A stretch of DNA of 64,000 nucleotides from Ramlibacter tataouinensis (lineage in GTDB: Bacteria; Pseudomonadota; Gammaproteobacteria; Burkholderiales; Burkholderiaceae_C), in NCBI RefSeq assembly GCF_027941915.1, contig NZ_CP116009.1, positions 434,001-498,000 of the forward strand. Direction: 5' to 3'. Positions 46,309 through 54,986 of the stretch are shown one piece after another. The notes beneath the pieces are model-generated. The model was not told where the DNA came from and made no database searches. It saw only the letters and a program-made list of their open reading frames with translations. Numbering within the stretch: the first letter of the stretch is position 1; each line of letters opens with the position of its first letter. Position numbers and translations under genes: made by a program.

Positions 46309-47829
46309 CTACGCGAACAGGCTTTTGTACTGCTCGCGCAGCAGGTTCTTCTGCACCTTGCCCATGGTGTTGCGCGGCAGCTCGCCCACCGCGAAGCAGC
46401 GCTTGGGGATCTTGAAGTTGGCCAGCTGCGCCTTGAGCGTGGCGACGATGGCGTCCGGGTCCAGTTGCGCGCCCGCCTTCGGGATCACCACCGCCACGCC
46501 TACCTCGCCGAAGTCCGGGTGCGGCACGCCCACAACCGCGCTCTCGGCCACGCCGGGCAGTTCGTTGATGAAGCCCTCGATCTCGGCCGGATAGACGTTG
46601 TAGCCGCCGCTGATGATCAGGTCCTTGCTGCGGCCGACGATGGTGACGTAGCCGCGCTCGTCGATGCGGCCGACGTCGCCGGTCCTGAACCAGCCGTCGG
46701 CGGTGAACTCCTCGGCGGTCTTCTCCGGCATGCGCCAGTAGCCGTCGAACACGTTGGGCCCGCGCACCTGGATGCCGCCGATCTCGCCGGTGGGCACGTC
46801 GCGCCCGTCGTCGCCGACCACGCGCAGGCCCACGCCCGGCAGCGGAAAGCCCACGGTGCCGCCGCGCCGCTCGCCGCCCTCGTAGGGGTTGGAAGTCAGC
46901 ATGATGGTCTCGCTCATGCCGTAGCGCTCCAGGATGGTGTGGCCGGTGCGCTCGCGCCAGTCGTTGAAGGTCTCGATCAGCAGCGGCGCCGATCCCGAGA
47001 TGAACAGGCGCATGTTGCGCGCAGCCTGGCGATCCAGCGCCGGCTCGGCCAGCATGCGCACGTACAGCGTCGGCACGCCCATGAACACGGTGGCGCGCGG
47101 CAGCGCGGCGATCACCTTCCTCGGGTCGAACCTGCCGAACCAGAGCATGCGGCTGCCATTGAGCAGCGCGCCGTGGATGGCGACGAACAGGCCGTGCACG
47201 TGGAAGATCGGCAGCGCGTGTACCAGCACGTCGCCGGGCACCCAGCCCCAGTAGTCCTTGAGCACTTGCGCGTTCGACAGCAGGTTGCCGTGCGTCAGCA
47301 TGGCGCCCTTGCTGCGGCCGGTGGTGCCGCTGGTGTACAGGATGGCGGCCAGGTCGCCGGCGCGCTTGCGGGCGGGCTCGTGGCGGTCGCCGTGCTGGGC
47401 GGCGCGGTCCAGCAGGGTGCCGGTGCGGTCGTCGCCGAGCGTGAACACGTTGCGGGTGCCGGCCCTGAACGCGATCTTGCTGACCCAGCCGAAGTTCTCC
47501 GGCGTGCAGACCACCACGGCCGGCTCGGCGTTGCCGATGAAGTACTCGATCTCGGCGCTCTGGTAGGCGGTGTTGAGCGGCAGGAACACGTAGCCGGCGC
47601 GCAGCGTGGCCAGGTACAGCATCATGGCCTCGACCGACTTCTCCACCTGCACCGCGATGCGCGAGCCCTCGGGCAATTGCAGCGAGGCCAGCAGGTTGGC
47701 GATCATGGCCGTGCCGCGGTCCAGGTCGCGCCAGCTGTAGGCCAGTTCGTCGTCGGTCTCGACGGCGATGGTGTCCAGGTCTTTCGGGAAGGCCGCGCGC
47801 AGGGCGGCGAACAGGTTGTCGTTGCTCAT
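46309..47829 (-). CDS. matB: Malonyl-CoA synthetase-like acyl-CoA ligase
   Basis: 506 residues, ANL superfamily, with the size and pattern of MatB: AILYTSGTTGRSKGAMLTHGNLLSNAQVL, HALPIFHVHGLFVAIHG, ERYGMSETIMLTSNPYEGGERRGGTVGFPLPGV, DGYWRMPEKTAEEFTADGWFRTGDVG and PRNTMGKVQKNLLRE with the catalytic Lys. It makes malonyl-CoA (or methylmalonyl-CoA) from the acid, ATP and CoA. The start follows directly on the crotonase stop (TGA/ATG). Confidence 0.9.
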   Translation of the reverse strand: MSNDNLFAALRAAFPKDLDTIAVETDDELAYSWRDLDRGTAMIANLLASLQLPEGSRIAVQVEKSVEAMMLYLATLRAGYVFLPLNTAYQSAEIEYFIGNAEPAVVVCTPENFGWVSKIAFRAGTRNVFTLGDDRTGTLLDRAAQHGDRHEPARKRAGDLAAILYTSGTTGRSKGAMLTHGNLLSNAQVLKDYWGWVPGDVLVHALPIFHVHGLFVAIHGALLNGSRMLWFGRFDPRKVIAALPRATVFMGVPTLYVRMLAEPALDRQAARNMRLFISGSAPLLIETFNDWRERTGHTILERYGMSETIMLTSNPYEGGERRGGTVGFPLPGVGLRVVGDDGRDVPTGEIGGIQVRGPNVFDGYWRMPEKTAEEFTADGWFRTGDVGRIDERGYVTIVGRSKDLIISGGYNVYPAEIEGFINELPGVAESAVVGVPHPDFGEVGVAVVIPKAGAQLDPDAIVATLKAQLANFKIPKRCFAVGELPRNTMGKVQKNLLREQYKSLFA

Positions 47830-48615
47830 TCAGAACTGAGGCTTGCGCTTGTCGAGGAAAGCCGCCACCCCTTCACGGTGCTCGGCCGCGGGAGCATAGC
47901 GGTAGGCCGCCGCGAGTTCGGCGGCGGCCGCGCCGGCGCGCTCGGGATCGTGCCTTTCGCGCAGGGCACGCAGGGTGCGCTTGTTCAGGCGCGCCGCCTG
48001 CGGCGCGAGCGAGGCGATGCGGGCGGCCAGCGCATTGCAGCGTGCCGGCAGGTCCGCGGGCGGCGCCAGGTGCTGCAGGAAGCCGCGCGCCTTCATCTCG
48101 GCGGCGTCGAGCACCGCCGCCTCCAGCAGCATCTGGCGCGCGGTGCCCTCGCCGGCCGCGCGGGCCACCAGTTCGGCTTCGCGCGGGGCCATCGGGAAAC
48201 CGAGGCGGGCGATCGGCGCGCCGAAGCTGGCGTCGTCGGCGGCGATGCGGATGTCGCAGCAGCTGGCGATCTCCATGCCGGCGCCCATGCAGGCGCCGGC
48301 GATGCCCGCCAGCAGCGGCACGTCGCAGTCCAGCATGGCCTGCAGCGCGCCCCACACGTCCTGCTCGTGGAAGTCGCGCAGCGAGGCCTCGTCGAAGCGG
48401 AAATCGGCGTACTCGGAGATGTCGCCGCCGGCGCAGAACGCGCCGCCCTCGCCCTGCACCACTACGCACCGCACGGCAGGATCGTCCTGCAGGCGCAGGA
48501 AGGTCGCGCGCAGCTCGCGCCACATCGCGCGCGACATGGCGTTGAGCTTGCCCGGGTGCGACAGCCGCACCCGGGCAACCGGACCCTGCGACTCGAGCCA
48601 AACTTTTCCTGGCAA
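47830..48615 (-). CDS. Enoyl-CoA hydratase/isomerase family protein
   Basis: 261 residues, crotonase fold: ARVRLSHPGKLNAMSRAMWREL, GGAFCAGGDISEYADFRF (oxyanion hole), ACMGAGMEIASCCDIRI with the first Glu, and a second segment FGAPIARLGFPMAPRE lacking the hydratase Glu. The reaction may be isomerisation, decarboxylation or hydrolysis. It sits between a Bug receptor and matB and may process a malonyl-type CoA ester. Confidence 0.85.
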   Translation of the reverse strand: MPGKVWLESQGPVARVRLSHPGKLNAMSRAMWRELRATFLRLQDDPAVRCVVVQGEGGAFCAGGDISEYADFRFDEASLRDFHEQDVWGALQAMLDCDVPLLAGIAGACMGAGMEIASCCDIRIAADDASFGAPIARLGFPMAPREAELVARAAGEGTARQMLLEAAVLDAAEMKARGFLQHLAPPADLPARCNALAARIASLAPQAARLNKRTLRALRERHDPERAGAAAAELAAAYRYAPAAEHREGVAAFLDKRKPQF

Positions 48616-48706
48616 GGCGTCAACTCTCCATGGCGCTCACCGCCAGCGGCGGCGCGGCCCAGTCCAGTGCCACCGCGGAACCGGCTTTGCCGGGCCGCTG
48701 GTGGCG

Positions 48707-48740
48707 CCCCCTCGAAGGGGGAGCGCCGAAGGCGCTTCGG
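48707..48740. repeat. Double-hairpin intergenic repeat of Comamonadaceae type
   Basis: Two adjacent hairpins: CCCCC-TCGAA-GGGGG (48707-48721) and AGCGCC-GAA-GGCGCT (48722-48736), then TCGGGGGTGGGCC. Similar elements are common between genes in this family of bacteria. It lies between the Bug and crotonase genes and may weaken read-through. Confidence 0.6.
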
Positions 48741-48752
48741 GGGTGGGCCAAT

Positions 48753-49739
48753 TCAGTCTGCCTTCACGTTGGAGGCCTTCACCACCTGGGCCCAGCGCTT
48801 GACCTCGGCCTCCACGAAGCTGCCGAACTGCTGCTGCGAGAGGTTGGGGAACTCGGCGCCCTGATTGGCCCAGATGGCCTTGAGCTCGTCGGTCTGCATG
48901 GCCTTGCGGATCTCGTCGGCGATGCGCGTCTGCACGTCGGCCGGCGTGCCCTTGGGCGCCCAGATGCCGTACCAGGTGGTGACGGTGTAATCCGGCAGGC
49001 CCATCTCGGCCGCGCAGGGCACGTCGGGCAGCGCCGGGTTGCGCTGGTCGCCCGACACCATCAGCGCCTTGATGCGGCCGCCCTTGATGTGGGTGGCCGA
49101 GGAACCCAGGCCGTCGAACATCAGGTCGGCGTTGCCGGCGATCAGGTCCTGCAGCGCCGGGCCGGCGCCGCGGTAGGGGATGTGCGTGATGAAGGTCTTG
49201 GTCTGCAGCTTGAACAGCTCGCCGGCCAGGTGGTGCGAGGTGCCGTTGCCGGCCGAGGCGTAGTTGTAGCGGCCGGGGCTGCGCTTGACCATGTCCAGGA
49301 AGGTCTTGAAGTCGTTGGCCTCGATGCGCTTGGGATTGACCACGATCACCTGCGGCACGCGCGCCACCAGCGAGATCGGCACGAAGTCCTTGAGCAGGTC
49401 GTAGTCCAGCCGCGGGTAGATGGAGGGCGCGATCGTGTGGTGCACGGCGCCCATGAACAGGCCGTAGCCGTCCGGCGCCAGCTTGGCCGCGACGCTGGCG
49501 CCCACCGTGCCGCCGGCGCCGCCCTTGTTGTCGATCACCAGCTGGCGGCCGGTCTGCTTGGCGAACTGCGCCGCCAGCGGCCGCGCGAAGGCATCGGTGC
49601 CGCCGCCCGCCGGAAAGGGCACGACCAGGGTGACCGGCCGGCTGGGCCAGCCGCTGCCCTGGGCGAAGGCCATGGGGCTGAGGGCGGCAGCGGCGGCGGC
49701 GCGCAGCAGGTCGCGGCGCTGGAAGGGGAAGGACTGCAT
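48753..49739 (-). CDS. Tripartite tricarboxylate transporter substrate-binding protein (Bug family)
   Basis: 328 residues. Leader MQSFPFQRRDLLRAAAAAALSPMAFAQ has a twin-Arg pattern (QRRDLLRA), so Tat export is possible. Family motifs: WPSRPVTLVVPFPAGGGTDAFAR, LVIDNKGGAGGTVGASVAAK, HIPYRGAGPALQDLIAGNADLMFDG. Upstream of the crotonase and matB, suggesting capture of malonate or a related acid. Confidence 0.92.
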   Translation of the reverse strand: MQSFPFQRRDLLRAAAAAALSPMAFAQGSGWPSRPVTLVVPFPAGGGTDAFARPLAAQFAKQTGRQLVIDNKGGAGGTVGASVAAKLAPDGYGLFMGAVHHTIAPSIYPRLDYDLLKDFVPISLVARVPQVIVVNPKRIEANDFKTFLDMVKRSPGRYNYASAGNGTSHHLAGELFKLQTKTFITHIPYRGAGPALQDLIAGNADLMFDGLGSSATHIKGGRIKALMVSGDQRNPALPDVPCAAEMGLPDYTVTTWYGIWAPKGTPADVQTRIADEIRKAMQTDELKAIWANQGAEFPNLSQQQFGSFVEAEVKRWAQVVKASNVKAD

Positions 49740-49818
49740 GGGACTGTCTCCGAAAGCCTTGTGGGACCTCAACCGTACAGGCGGCCGAGGGCGCCTGCCA
49801 TCGGGATTTCTCCGCGCG

Positions 49819-49836
49819 CCGCCATCGCGATGGCGG
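49819..49836 (-). terminator. Palindrome after lgt
   Basis: Perfect 18-bp palindrome CCGCCATCG-CGATGGCGG, 6 bp beyond the lgt stop; a terminator or boundary element without a U run. Confidence 0.4.
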
Positions 49837-49842
49837 TCACGG

Positions 49843-50673
49843 TCAGGCCGCGACGCCGGCGCGCGGCCGCCGCTGGGCCCACAGCCACAGGGCGATGCCG
49901 AAAGCAATCATCGGCACGCACAGCCACTGGCCCATGCTCAGGCCGGTCTGCTCCTGCAGCCACAGCAGGTAGGCATCGGGTTCGCGGAAGAACTCGGCGA
50001 TGAAGCGAAAGATGCCGTAGCCGATCAGGAACATGGCCGAGACCTGGGCCTCGCGCCGCGGCTTGCGTGCATACAGCCACAGCAGCACGAACAGCAGCAC
50101 GCCCTCGAGCAGGAACTGGTAGATCTGCGACGGGTGGCGCGGCGCCATCGAGCCGCTGTGCGGGAACACCATGCCCCAGGGTAGCGACGGGTCGGCGAAG
50201 CGGCCCCACAGCTCGCCGTTGATGAAGTTGCCGACGCGGCCGGCGGCCAGCCCCAGCGGCACGCACGGCGCCACGAAGTCCATCACCTGCCAGAACGGCT
50301 TGCCGCGCGTGCGGGCGAACCACCACTGCGAGGCGATCACGCCGAGCATGCCGCCGTGGAAGCTCATGCCGCCCTGCCAGATGAAGAAGATCTCGAGCGG
50401 GTGCGCCGCGTAGTAGGCCGGCTTGTAGAACAGGCAGTAGCCCAGCCGGCCGCCGGCGATCACGCCGACCACGCCGAGGAACAGTGCATCCTCCACGTCG
50501 CGCCGGCTCCACGCGCCGCGTCCTTGCACCGATGCGAACGGCTCGTGGCGCAGCCGCCGCATGGCCAGCAGCCAGAACAGCCCGAACGCGGCCAGGTAGG
50601 TCAGGCCGTACCAGTGGACGGCGAGCGGGCCGATCTTCAGCGCGACCGGATCGATCTGGGGGTACATCAGCAT
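49843..50673 (-). CDS. lgt: Prolipoprotein diacylglyceryl transferase
   Basis: 276 residues, inner membrane. Transfers diacylglycerol from phosphatidylglycerol to the lipobox Cys of prolipoproteins. Visible: [45 protein letters not shown] (the HGG region), [15 protein letters not shown] (essential Arg/Asn/Glu signature) and [12 protein letters not shown]. The start at 50673 matches the usual family N-terminus. Confidence 0.95.
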   Translation of the reverse strand: MLMYPQIDPVALKIGPLAVHWYGLTYLAAFGLFWLLAMRRLRHEPFASVQGRGAWSRRDVEDALFLGVVGVIAGGRLGYCLFYKPAYYAAHPLEIFFIWQGGMSFHGGMLGVIASQWWFARTRGKPFWQVMDFVAPCVPLGLAAGRVGNFINGELWGRFADPSLPWGMVFPHSGSMAPRHPSQIYQFLLEGVLLFVLLWLYARKPRREAQVSAMFLIGYGIFRFIAEFFREPDAYLLWLQEQTGLSMGQWLCVPMIAFGIALWLWAQRRPRAGVAA

Positions 50674-50697
50674 GCGGCGATTGTGGCGCAGCACGCG

Positions 50698-50723
50698 GAC
50701 GGGGCCGGCAGGCCGGCCCCGTC
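50698..50723 (-). terminator. Hairpin after the M20 amidohydrolase gene
   Basis: 12-bp perfect arms (GACGGGGCCGGC and its complement) with a 2-nt loop, 5 bp past the stop on the minus strand. Very stable. Confidence 0.6.
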
Positions 50724-50727
50724 GCCC

Positions 50728-51924
50728 TCAGGCCGGCTGGTTCAGCACGAAGGGCGCGGCGGCGAACAGCCGCACGCCGTGCTCCAGCGCATCCTCGTCG
50801 AAATCGAACAGCGGATGGTGGTGCGGGTGCTCGATGCGCTTGGCGGCGCTGCGCGCCCCGATCAGGGCGTAGGCGCCCGGCGTGCCCACCGTGAAAGCGC
50901 TGAAGTCCTCGCTGTTGGGCAGCGGCCTCATGGCGTGCAGCGGCACCTCCGGCAGGGCGAGCCGGGCCGCCTCGCGCAGCGCGCCGGCCACCGCCGGATC
51001 GTTCACCACCGGCCGGTAGCCGTGCACGTAGTCGAGCGCGATGGTTGCGCCGTGGGCCTCGGCGATGCCGCGGGCAATGCGCTCGATGCGGCCGGGCACG
51101 GCCTCGCGGACCCCGGGGTCGAAGCAGCGCACCGAGCCCCAGAGTTCGGCGCCGTCGGGGATGACGTTGAAGGCCGTGCCGGCGACGAAGCGGGTGACGG
51201 AGACGATCAGCGCGTCGTGCGCATCGGTGTTGCGCGCCACGATGGCCTGCAGGTTGGCGACGATCTGCGCCCCGATCCAGATCGGGTCGACGCAGCGATC
51301 GGGATTGGCCGCATGGCCGCCGCGGCCCTGCACGCGCAGCACGAAGCGGTCGGAGCTCGCGAAGGCCGGGCCGTCGAGCACCGTGATGCGGCCGGTGTCC
51401 ACGGTGGACATGACGTGCGCCGCGATGATCCGGTCCACGCCGTTCATGACGCCGGCGTCGACCATCTGCTGGGCGCCGCCCGGGTGCTGCTCCTCGGCAT
51501 GCTGGAAGAAGAAGCGCACCTCGCCGGGCAGCTGCTCGCGCAGCTGCGCCAGCAGCCGCGCGGCGCCCAGCAGCATGGCGGCGTGGCCGTCGTGGCCGCA
51601 GGCGTGCATGGCGCCCGGCCGGGTGGAGGCGTAGTCGCAGGTCTTCTGGTCCTGGATCGGCAGCGCATCGATGTCGGCCCGGATCGCCAGCACCCGGCCG
51701 GGCAGCGCCCCGCGCAGCCGCGCCACCAGGCTGGTCGGCGTCGGCCGCTCGATCGCCAGCCCGTCGATGCGGCGCAGTTCGCGCTCCAGGAAATCGGCGC
51801 TGTCGAACTCCTTGAACGAGAGCTCGGCGTTGCGGTGCAGGTGCCGGCGCCAGGACACCACCTCGGCGTGCTGGGCGCGCGCGAGGCCGGCCATGTCGCG
51901 CGCCAGCGGCTCGGTCAGGGCCAT
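50728..51924 (-). CDS. M20-family amidohydrolase
   Basis: 398 residues, di-zinc peptidase fold. Motifs: WRRHLHRNAELSFKEFDSADF, IRADIDALPI, MHACGHDGHAAMLLGAA (metal His/Asp), FFFQHAEEQHPGGAQQMVDAG (catalytic Glu), the dimerisation segment GRGGHAANPDRCVDP and the C-terminal HHHPLFDFDEDAL. Such enzymes remove amide groups from N-acyl amino acids or hippurate-type compounds. It lies 2 bp after a Bug receptor gene, and a LysR regulator is divergent. Confidence 0.92.
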   Translation of the reverse strand: MALTEPLARDMAGLARAQHAEVVSWRRHLHRNAELSFKEFDSADFLERELRRIDGLAIERPTPTSLVARLRGALPGRVLAIRADIDALPIQDQKTCDYASTRPGAMHACGHDGHAAMLLGAARLLAQLREQLPGEVRFFFQHAEEQHPGGAQQMVDAGVMNGVDRIIAAHVMSTVDTGRITVLDGPAFASSDRFVLRVQGRGGHAANPDRCVDPIWIGAQIVANLQAIVARNTDAHDALIVSVTRFVAGTAFNVIPDGAELWGSVRCFDPGVREAVPGRIERIARGIAEAHGATIALDYVHGYRPVVNDPAVAGALREAARLALPEVPLHAMRPLPNSEDFSAFTVGTPGAYALIGARSAAKRIEHPHHHPLFDFDEDALEHGVRLFAAAPFVLNQPA

Positions 51925-51926
51925 GC

Positions 51927-52925
51927 TCACTCGATCTCGATCTTGCGGGCCTTGACCACCGCCCGCACGCGCTCCAGGCTGCTGGCGATCAGCTGGCCGA
52001 ACTGCTCCGGCGTGTTGCCGATCGGCTGCATGCCCATTTCCTTGAGCCGGGCGGCCAGCGCCGGGTCGTTCAGCGCGGCGACGGCCGCTGCCTGCAGCTT
52101 CGCCACCACCGGAGCCGGCGTCCGGGCCGGCGCCACCAGGCCGAACCAGGTGATCGCGAGCTCGTTGAGTTCGCCGTGCCCCAGCTCCTTGAAGGTCGGC
52201 ACGTTGGGCAGCGCCGTCAGGCGCTGCTCGGCCGCCACCGCGAACGGCACCAGCTTGCCGGCCTTGATGAAAGGCGCCGACGAGGGGAACTGGTCGGACA
52301 GCACCTGGGTCTCGCCGCCCAGCGCACCGTTGATCACCGGCCCCATGCCGCGGTAGGGAATGTGGCGCAACTGGATGTGCAGCTCCTGGTTCATCGCCTC
52401 GATGATCAGGTGGCCGATCGAGCCGTTGCCGGGCGAACCGGAGTTGAGCTGGTCCGGCCGGGATTTCGCCAGCGCCACGAAGGCGTTGAAGTCGCCCGCC
52501 TTCAGGCTGGGATGGGTGGAGAACACCGAAGGCACGGCGGCGAGCGCCGTGATCGGCGCGAAGTCCTTCAGCGGATCCACCCGCGAGGCCTTCAGCAGCA
52601 CCGGGTTGACGGCCAGCGTGCTCACCGTGCCCATGCCGATCGTGTAGCCGTCCGGCGCGGCCTTGGCCACCGCCTCGGCACCGATGGCGCCGCCGGCGCC
52701 GGCGCGGTTGTCCACCACCACCGGCTGGCCCAGGGTCTGCTGCATGCGGTCGGCCACCAGGCGCGCCACGATGTCGGTCGAGCCGCCCGGGGCGAAGGGC
52801 ACGATCAGCTTGACTGGCTTGGCCGGATAGGGGTCCTGGGCAGCCGCCGGCTGCAGGCCCAGCGCGCCCAGGGAGCACGCCAGCGCGATGGCCGCCAGGC
52901 GGCGGCGCTTGACTGACATCGTCAT
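51927..52925 (-). CDS. Tripartite tricarboxylate transporter substrate-binding protein (Bug family)
   Basis: 332 residues, signal peptide ending QPAAAQ. Motifs: YPAKPVKLIVPFAPGGSTDIVARL, VVVDNRAGAGGAIGAEAVAK, HIPYRGMGPVINGALGGETQ. Paired with the M20 amidohydrolase, so the ligand may be an N-acyl amino acid-like acid. The start at 52925 (MTMSVKRRR) gives a proper leader; the longer frame upstream does not. Confidence 0.92.
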   Translation of the reverse strand: MTMSVKRRRLAAIALACSLGALGLQPAAAQDPYPAKPVKLIVPFAPGGSTDIVARLVADRMQQTLGQPVVVDNRAGAGGAIGAEAVAKAAPDGYTIGMGTVSTLAVNPVLLKASRVDPLKDFAPITALAAVPSVFSTHPSLKAGDFNAFVALAKSRPDQLNSGSPGNGSIGHLIIEAMNQELHIQLRHIPYRGMGPVINGALGGETQVLSDQFPSSAPFIKAGKLVPFAVAAEQRLTALPNVPTFKELGHGELNELAITWFGLVAPARTPAPVVAKLQAAAVAALNDPALAARLKEMGMQPIGNTPEQFGQLIASSLERVRAVVKARKIEIE

Positions 52926-53001
52926 GTTCGGTCCTCGTCGAAACAGGGCGGGATTATCGAAAGCGACTATTTGCAGTTCCAATCACCTTTCGCCCCGACC
53001 C

Positions 53002-53024
53002 ATAAGCAGAATCGATAAGCAGAA
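53002..53024 (+). repeat. Tandem 13-bp repeat at a LysR gene start
   Basis: Two copies of ATAAGCAGAA (53002-53011, 53015-53024) in 13-bp register, ending 2 bp before the ATG at 53027 and covering the ribosome-site position. It may be an operator or a slippage-prone leader. Confidence 0.6.
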
Positions 53025-53026
53025 CC

Positions 53027-53971
53027 ATGCCCACCGAACCCGCCGTGCTGTTCAACCGCCTGCTGGCACGCGGGCGGCTGCGCCACCTGCAGCTGCTGGT
53101 GGCGCTGGCCGACGCCGGCGGCGTGCAGCGCGCCGCGGCCGTGGTCGGCATGAGCCAGCCGGCGGCCACCCAGGCACTGGCCGACCTGGAGGAGCTGTTC
53201 GGCGCCGCGCTGTTCGAGCGCCACACGCGCGGCGTGCGGCCGACCCGCTTCGGCCAGGCGGTGGTGCCGGTAGCGCGCAACGTGCTGCAGGCGCTGCGGG
53301 CGTCCACCGAGGCGGTCGCGGCGCTGCAGGCGGGCGCCCAGGCCCTGCTGCGCCTGGGCTGCATCCCGGCGGCCGCTTCCGGCCTGCTGCGCCAGGCGCT
53401 GCCGGCGCTGCTGGCCGCGCAGCCGGGCCTGCAGGTCGAGCTGGCCGAGGAGAACACCGACCACCTGCTGCCGGAGCTGGCCGCCGGCCGGCTCGACGCC
53501 GTGCTGTGCCGGCCGCCACGCCCGCTGCCGCCGCACTGGCGCTTCGAGTTGCTGCAGCAGGACCGGCCGGCCGTGGTGTCCGGACCCGGCCATGCCCTGG
53601 CCGGCCGTCCGCAGGTGCCGCTGGCGGCACTGGAGCTGCTGCCCTGGATCCTGCCGCCGCGCGGCATGGGCGTGCGCCGCTACCACGAGCAGCTGTGGGC
53701 CGGCCGCGCCGCGCCGCGCCTGCACCCGCTGACCACGACCTCGCTGCCGCTGGTGCTGGAGGTGCTGCGCACCACCCCGGCGGTCAGCCTGATGCCGCGC
53801 AGCATGGTGGAGCCGCTGCTGCAATGGGGGGTCGCGGCGGTGCTGGACGTGGACCTGCCCGAGCTGCCGGAGGCCGCGCTCGAAGGGCTGGGCCTGCTGA
53901 CCACGGGCGGCGAGGACCCGCCCGCGGTCAGCGGCCTGCGCTCGCAGCTGCGGGCGGCTGCGCGGCCATGA
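53027..53971 (+). CDS. LysR-family transcriptional regulator
   Basis: 314 residues. N-terminal [60 protein letters not shown], followed by the type-2 periplasmic-like effector domain. Divergent from the Bug-M20 operon, which it probably controls. Its last 44 bp overlap the end of the next LysR gene on the opposite strand. Confidence 0.9.
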   Translation: MPTEPAVLFNRLLARGRLRHLQLLVALADAGGVQRAAAVVGMSQPAATQALADLEELFGAALFERHTRGVRPTRFGQAVVPVARNVLQALRASTEAVAALQAGAQALLRLGCIPAAASGLLRQALPALLAAQPGLQVELAEENTDHLLPELAAGRLDAVLCRPPRPLPPHWRFELLQQDRPAVVSGPGHALAGRPQVPLAALELLPWILPPRGMGVRRYHEQLWAGRAAPRLHPLTTTSLPLVLEVLRTTPAVSLMPRSMVEPLLQWGVAAVLDVDLPELPEAALEGLGLLTTGGEDPPAVSGLRSQLRAAARP

Positions 53972-54854
53972 AGCCCTCCAGCACCGGGGGCAGGCGGCCG
54001 GCCAGCCAGACCAGGCTGGTCTCGCAGCGGGGGACGGACCGGCCGCGCGGCACATCCACTTCGCGGTAGGCCACGCCGGGGCGCTGGAACTGGCGCACGC
54101 TGTCCGGCACCCAGGCGATGCCCAGCCCGGCCGACACCAGGTTGACGATGGTCTGCATCTGGATCGCCTCCTGCGCGACGTCCGGCTCCCGGCCGGCCGC
54201 GTGGTACAGCCCGAACACCGCGTCGTGCAGCGACGGCAGGATGCGGCGCGGGAACATCACCAGCGGCTCGGCCAGCACCTGGCGCAGGGGCAGGCGGGGG
54301 GCCGCGGCCAGCGGGTGCTGCTCCGGCACGGCCAGCACCAGCGGCTCGCTCGCCACCGGCCGGTGCTCGAACCCGCCCGGGGCGAAGCCCGGCGAATGCA
54401 GCAGGAAGCCGGCGTCGAGGTCGGCCCGCTCCAGCGCCGGCAGCTGCACGTCGGCCGTGGCTTCCACCAGCTCGAGCTGCACGCGCGAGTGGGTCGCGCG
54501 GAACGCCCGCACCCAGGGCGGCAGCAGGGTGAAGCCGACGGTCGACACGAAGGCCAGGCGCAGCCGCCCGGCCTCGCCGGCAGCGGCCGCCCGCGCCTGC
54601 GCCGGCAGCGCCTGGCCGCGCGCGAGCAGGTCGCGCGCCAGCGGCAGCAGCGCGGCGCCGGCGCCGGTGAGCTGGACGCTGCGCTTGCTGCGGTCGAACA
54701 GGCGCACCTCGAGCAGCCGCTCCAGCTGCGCGATCGCCTGGGTCAGCGGCGGCTGCGTCATGTGCAGCCGCTGGGCGGCGCGGCCGAAGTGCAGGGTGTC
54801 GGCGACGGCGACGAACTGGCGCCACAGGCGCAGCTCGATGAGCGGATCCTTCAT
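53928..54854 (-). CDS. LysR-family transcriptional regulator (divergent from ilvD)
   Basis: 308 residues. [59 protein letters not shown]; effector domain after residue 95. Transcribed away from ilvD, so the intergenic palindrome at 54853 is a likely operator. Convergent 44-bp overlap with the other LysR gene. Confidence 0.9.
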   Translation of the reverse strand: MKDPLIELRLWRQFVAVADTLHFGRAAQRLHMTQPPLTQAIAQLERLLEVRLFDRSKRSVQLTGAGAALLPLARDLLARGQALPAQARAAAAGEAGRLRLAFVSTVGFTLLPPWVRAFRATHSRVQLELVEATADVQLPALERADLDAGFLLHSPGFAPGGFEHRPVASEPLVLAVPEQHPLAAAPRLPLRQVLAEPLVMFPRRILPSLHDAVFGLYHAAGREPDVAQEAIQMQTIVNLVSAGLGIAWVPDSVRQFQRPGVAYREVDVPRGRSVPRCETSLVWLAGRLPPVLEGFMAAQPPAAASAGR

Positions 54855-54867
54855 ATGCGTCGCATAT
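54853..54867. promoter_or_regulatory. Palindromic candidate operator ATATGCG-T-CGCATAT
   Basis: 15-bp palindrome with one central base, overlapping the LysR start codon and about 120 bp upstream of ilvD. It fits autoregulation by the LysR protein. Confidence 0.5.
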
Positions 54868-54986
54868 TAATCGCGCCAAAAAATGGATTGGAAGCAATCA
54901 CCGAGGGGCCGCATACTGCGGCCTTCCGACCCGCCCTGACCGGCGCACCGCCGGCCCGGGCTGCCAACCTGCCGAAGAGAGATCCC

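Noticed and set aside
48707..48740. CRISPR-like short repeats
   Set aside because: Two different adjacent hairpins without regular spacers; an ordinary intergenic repeat.
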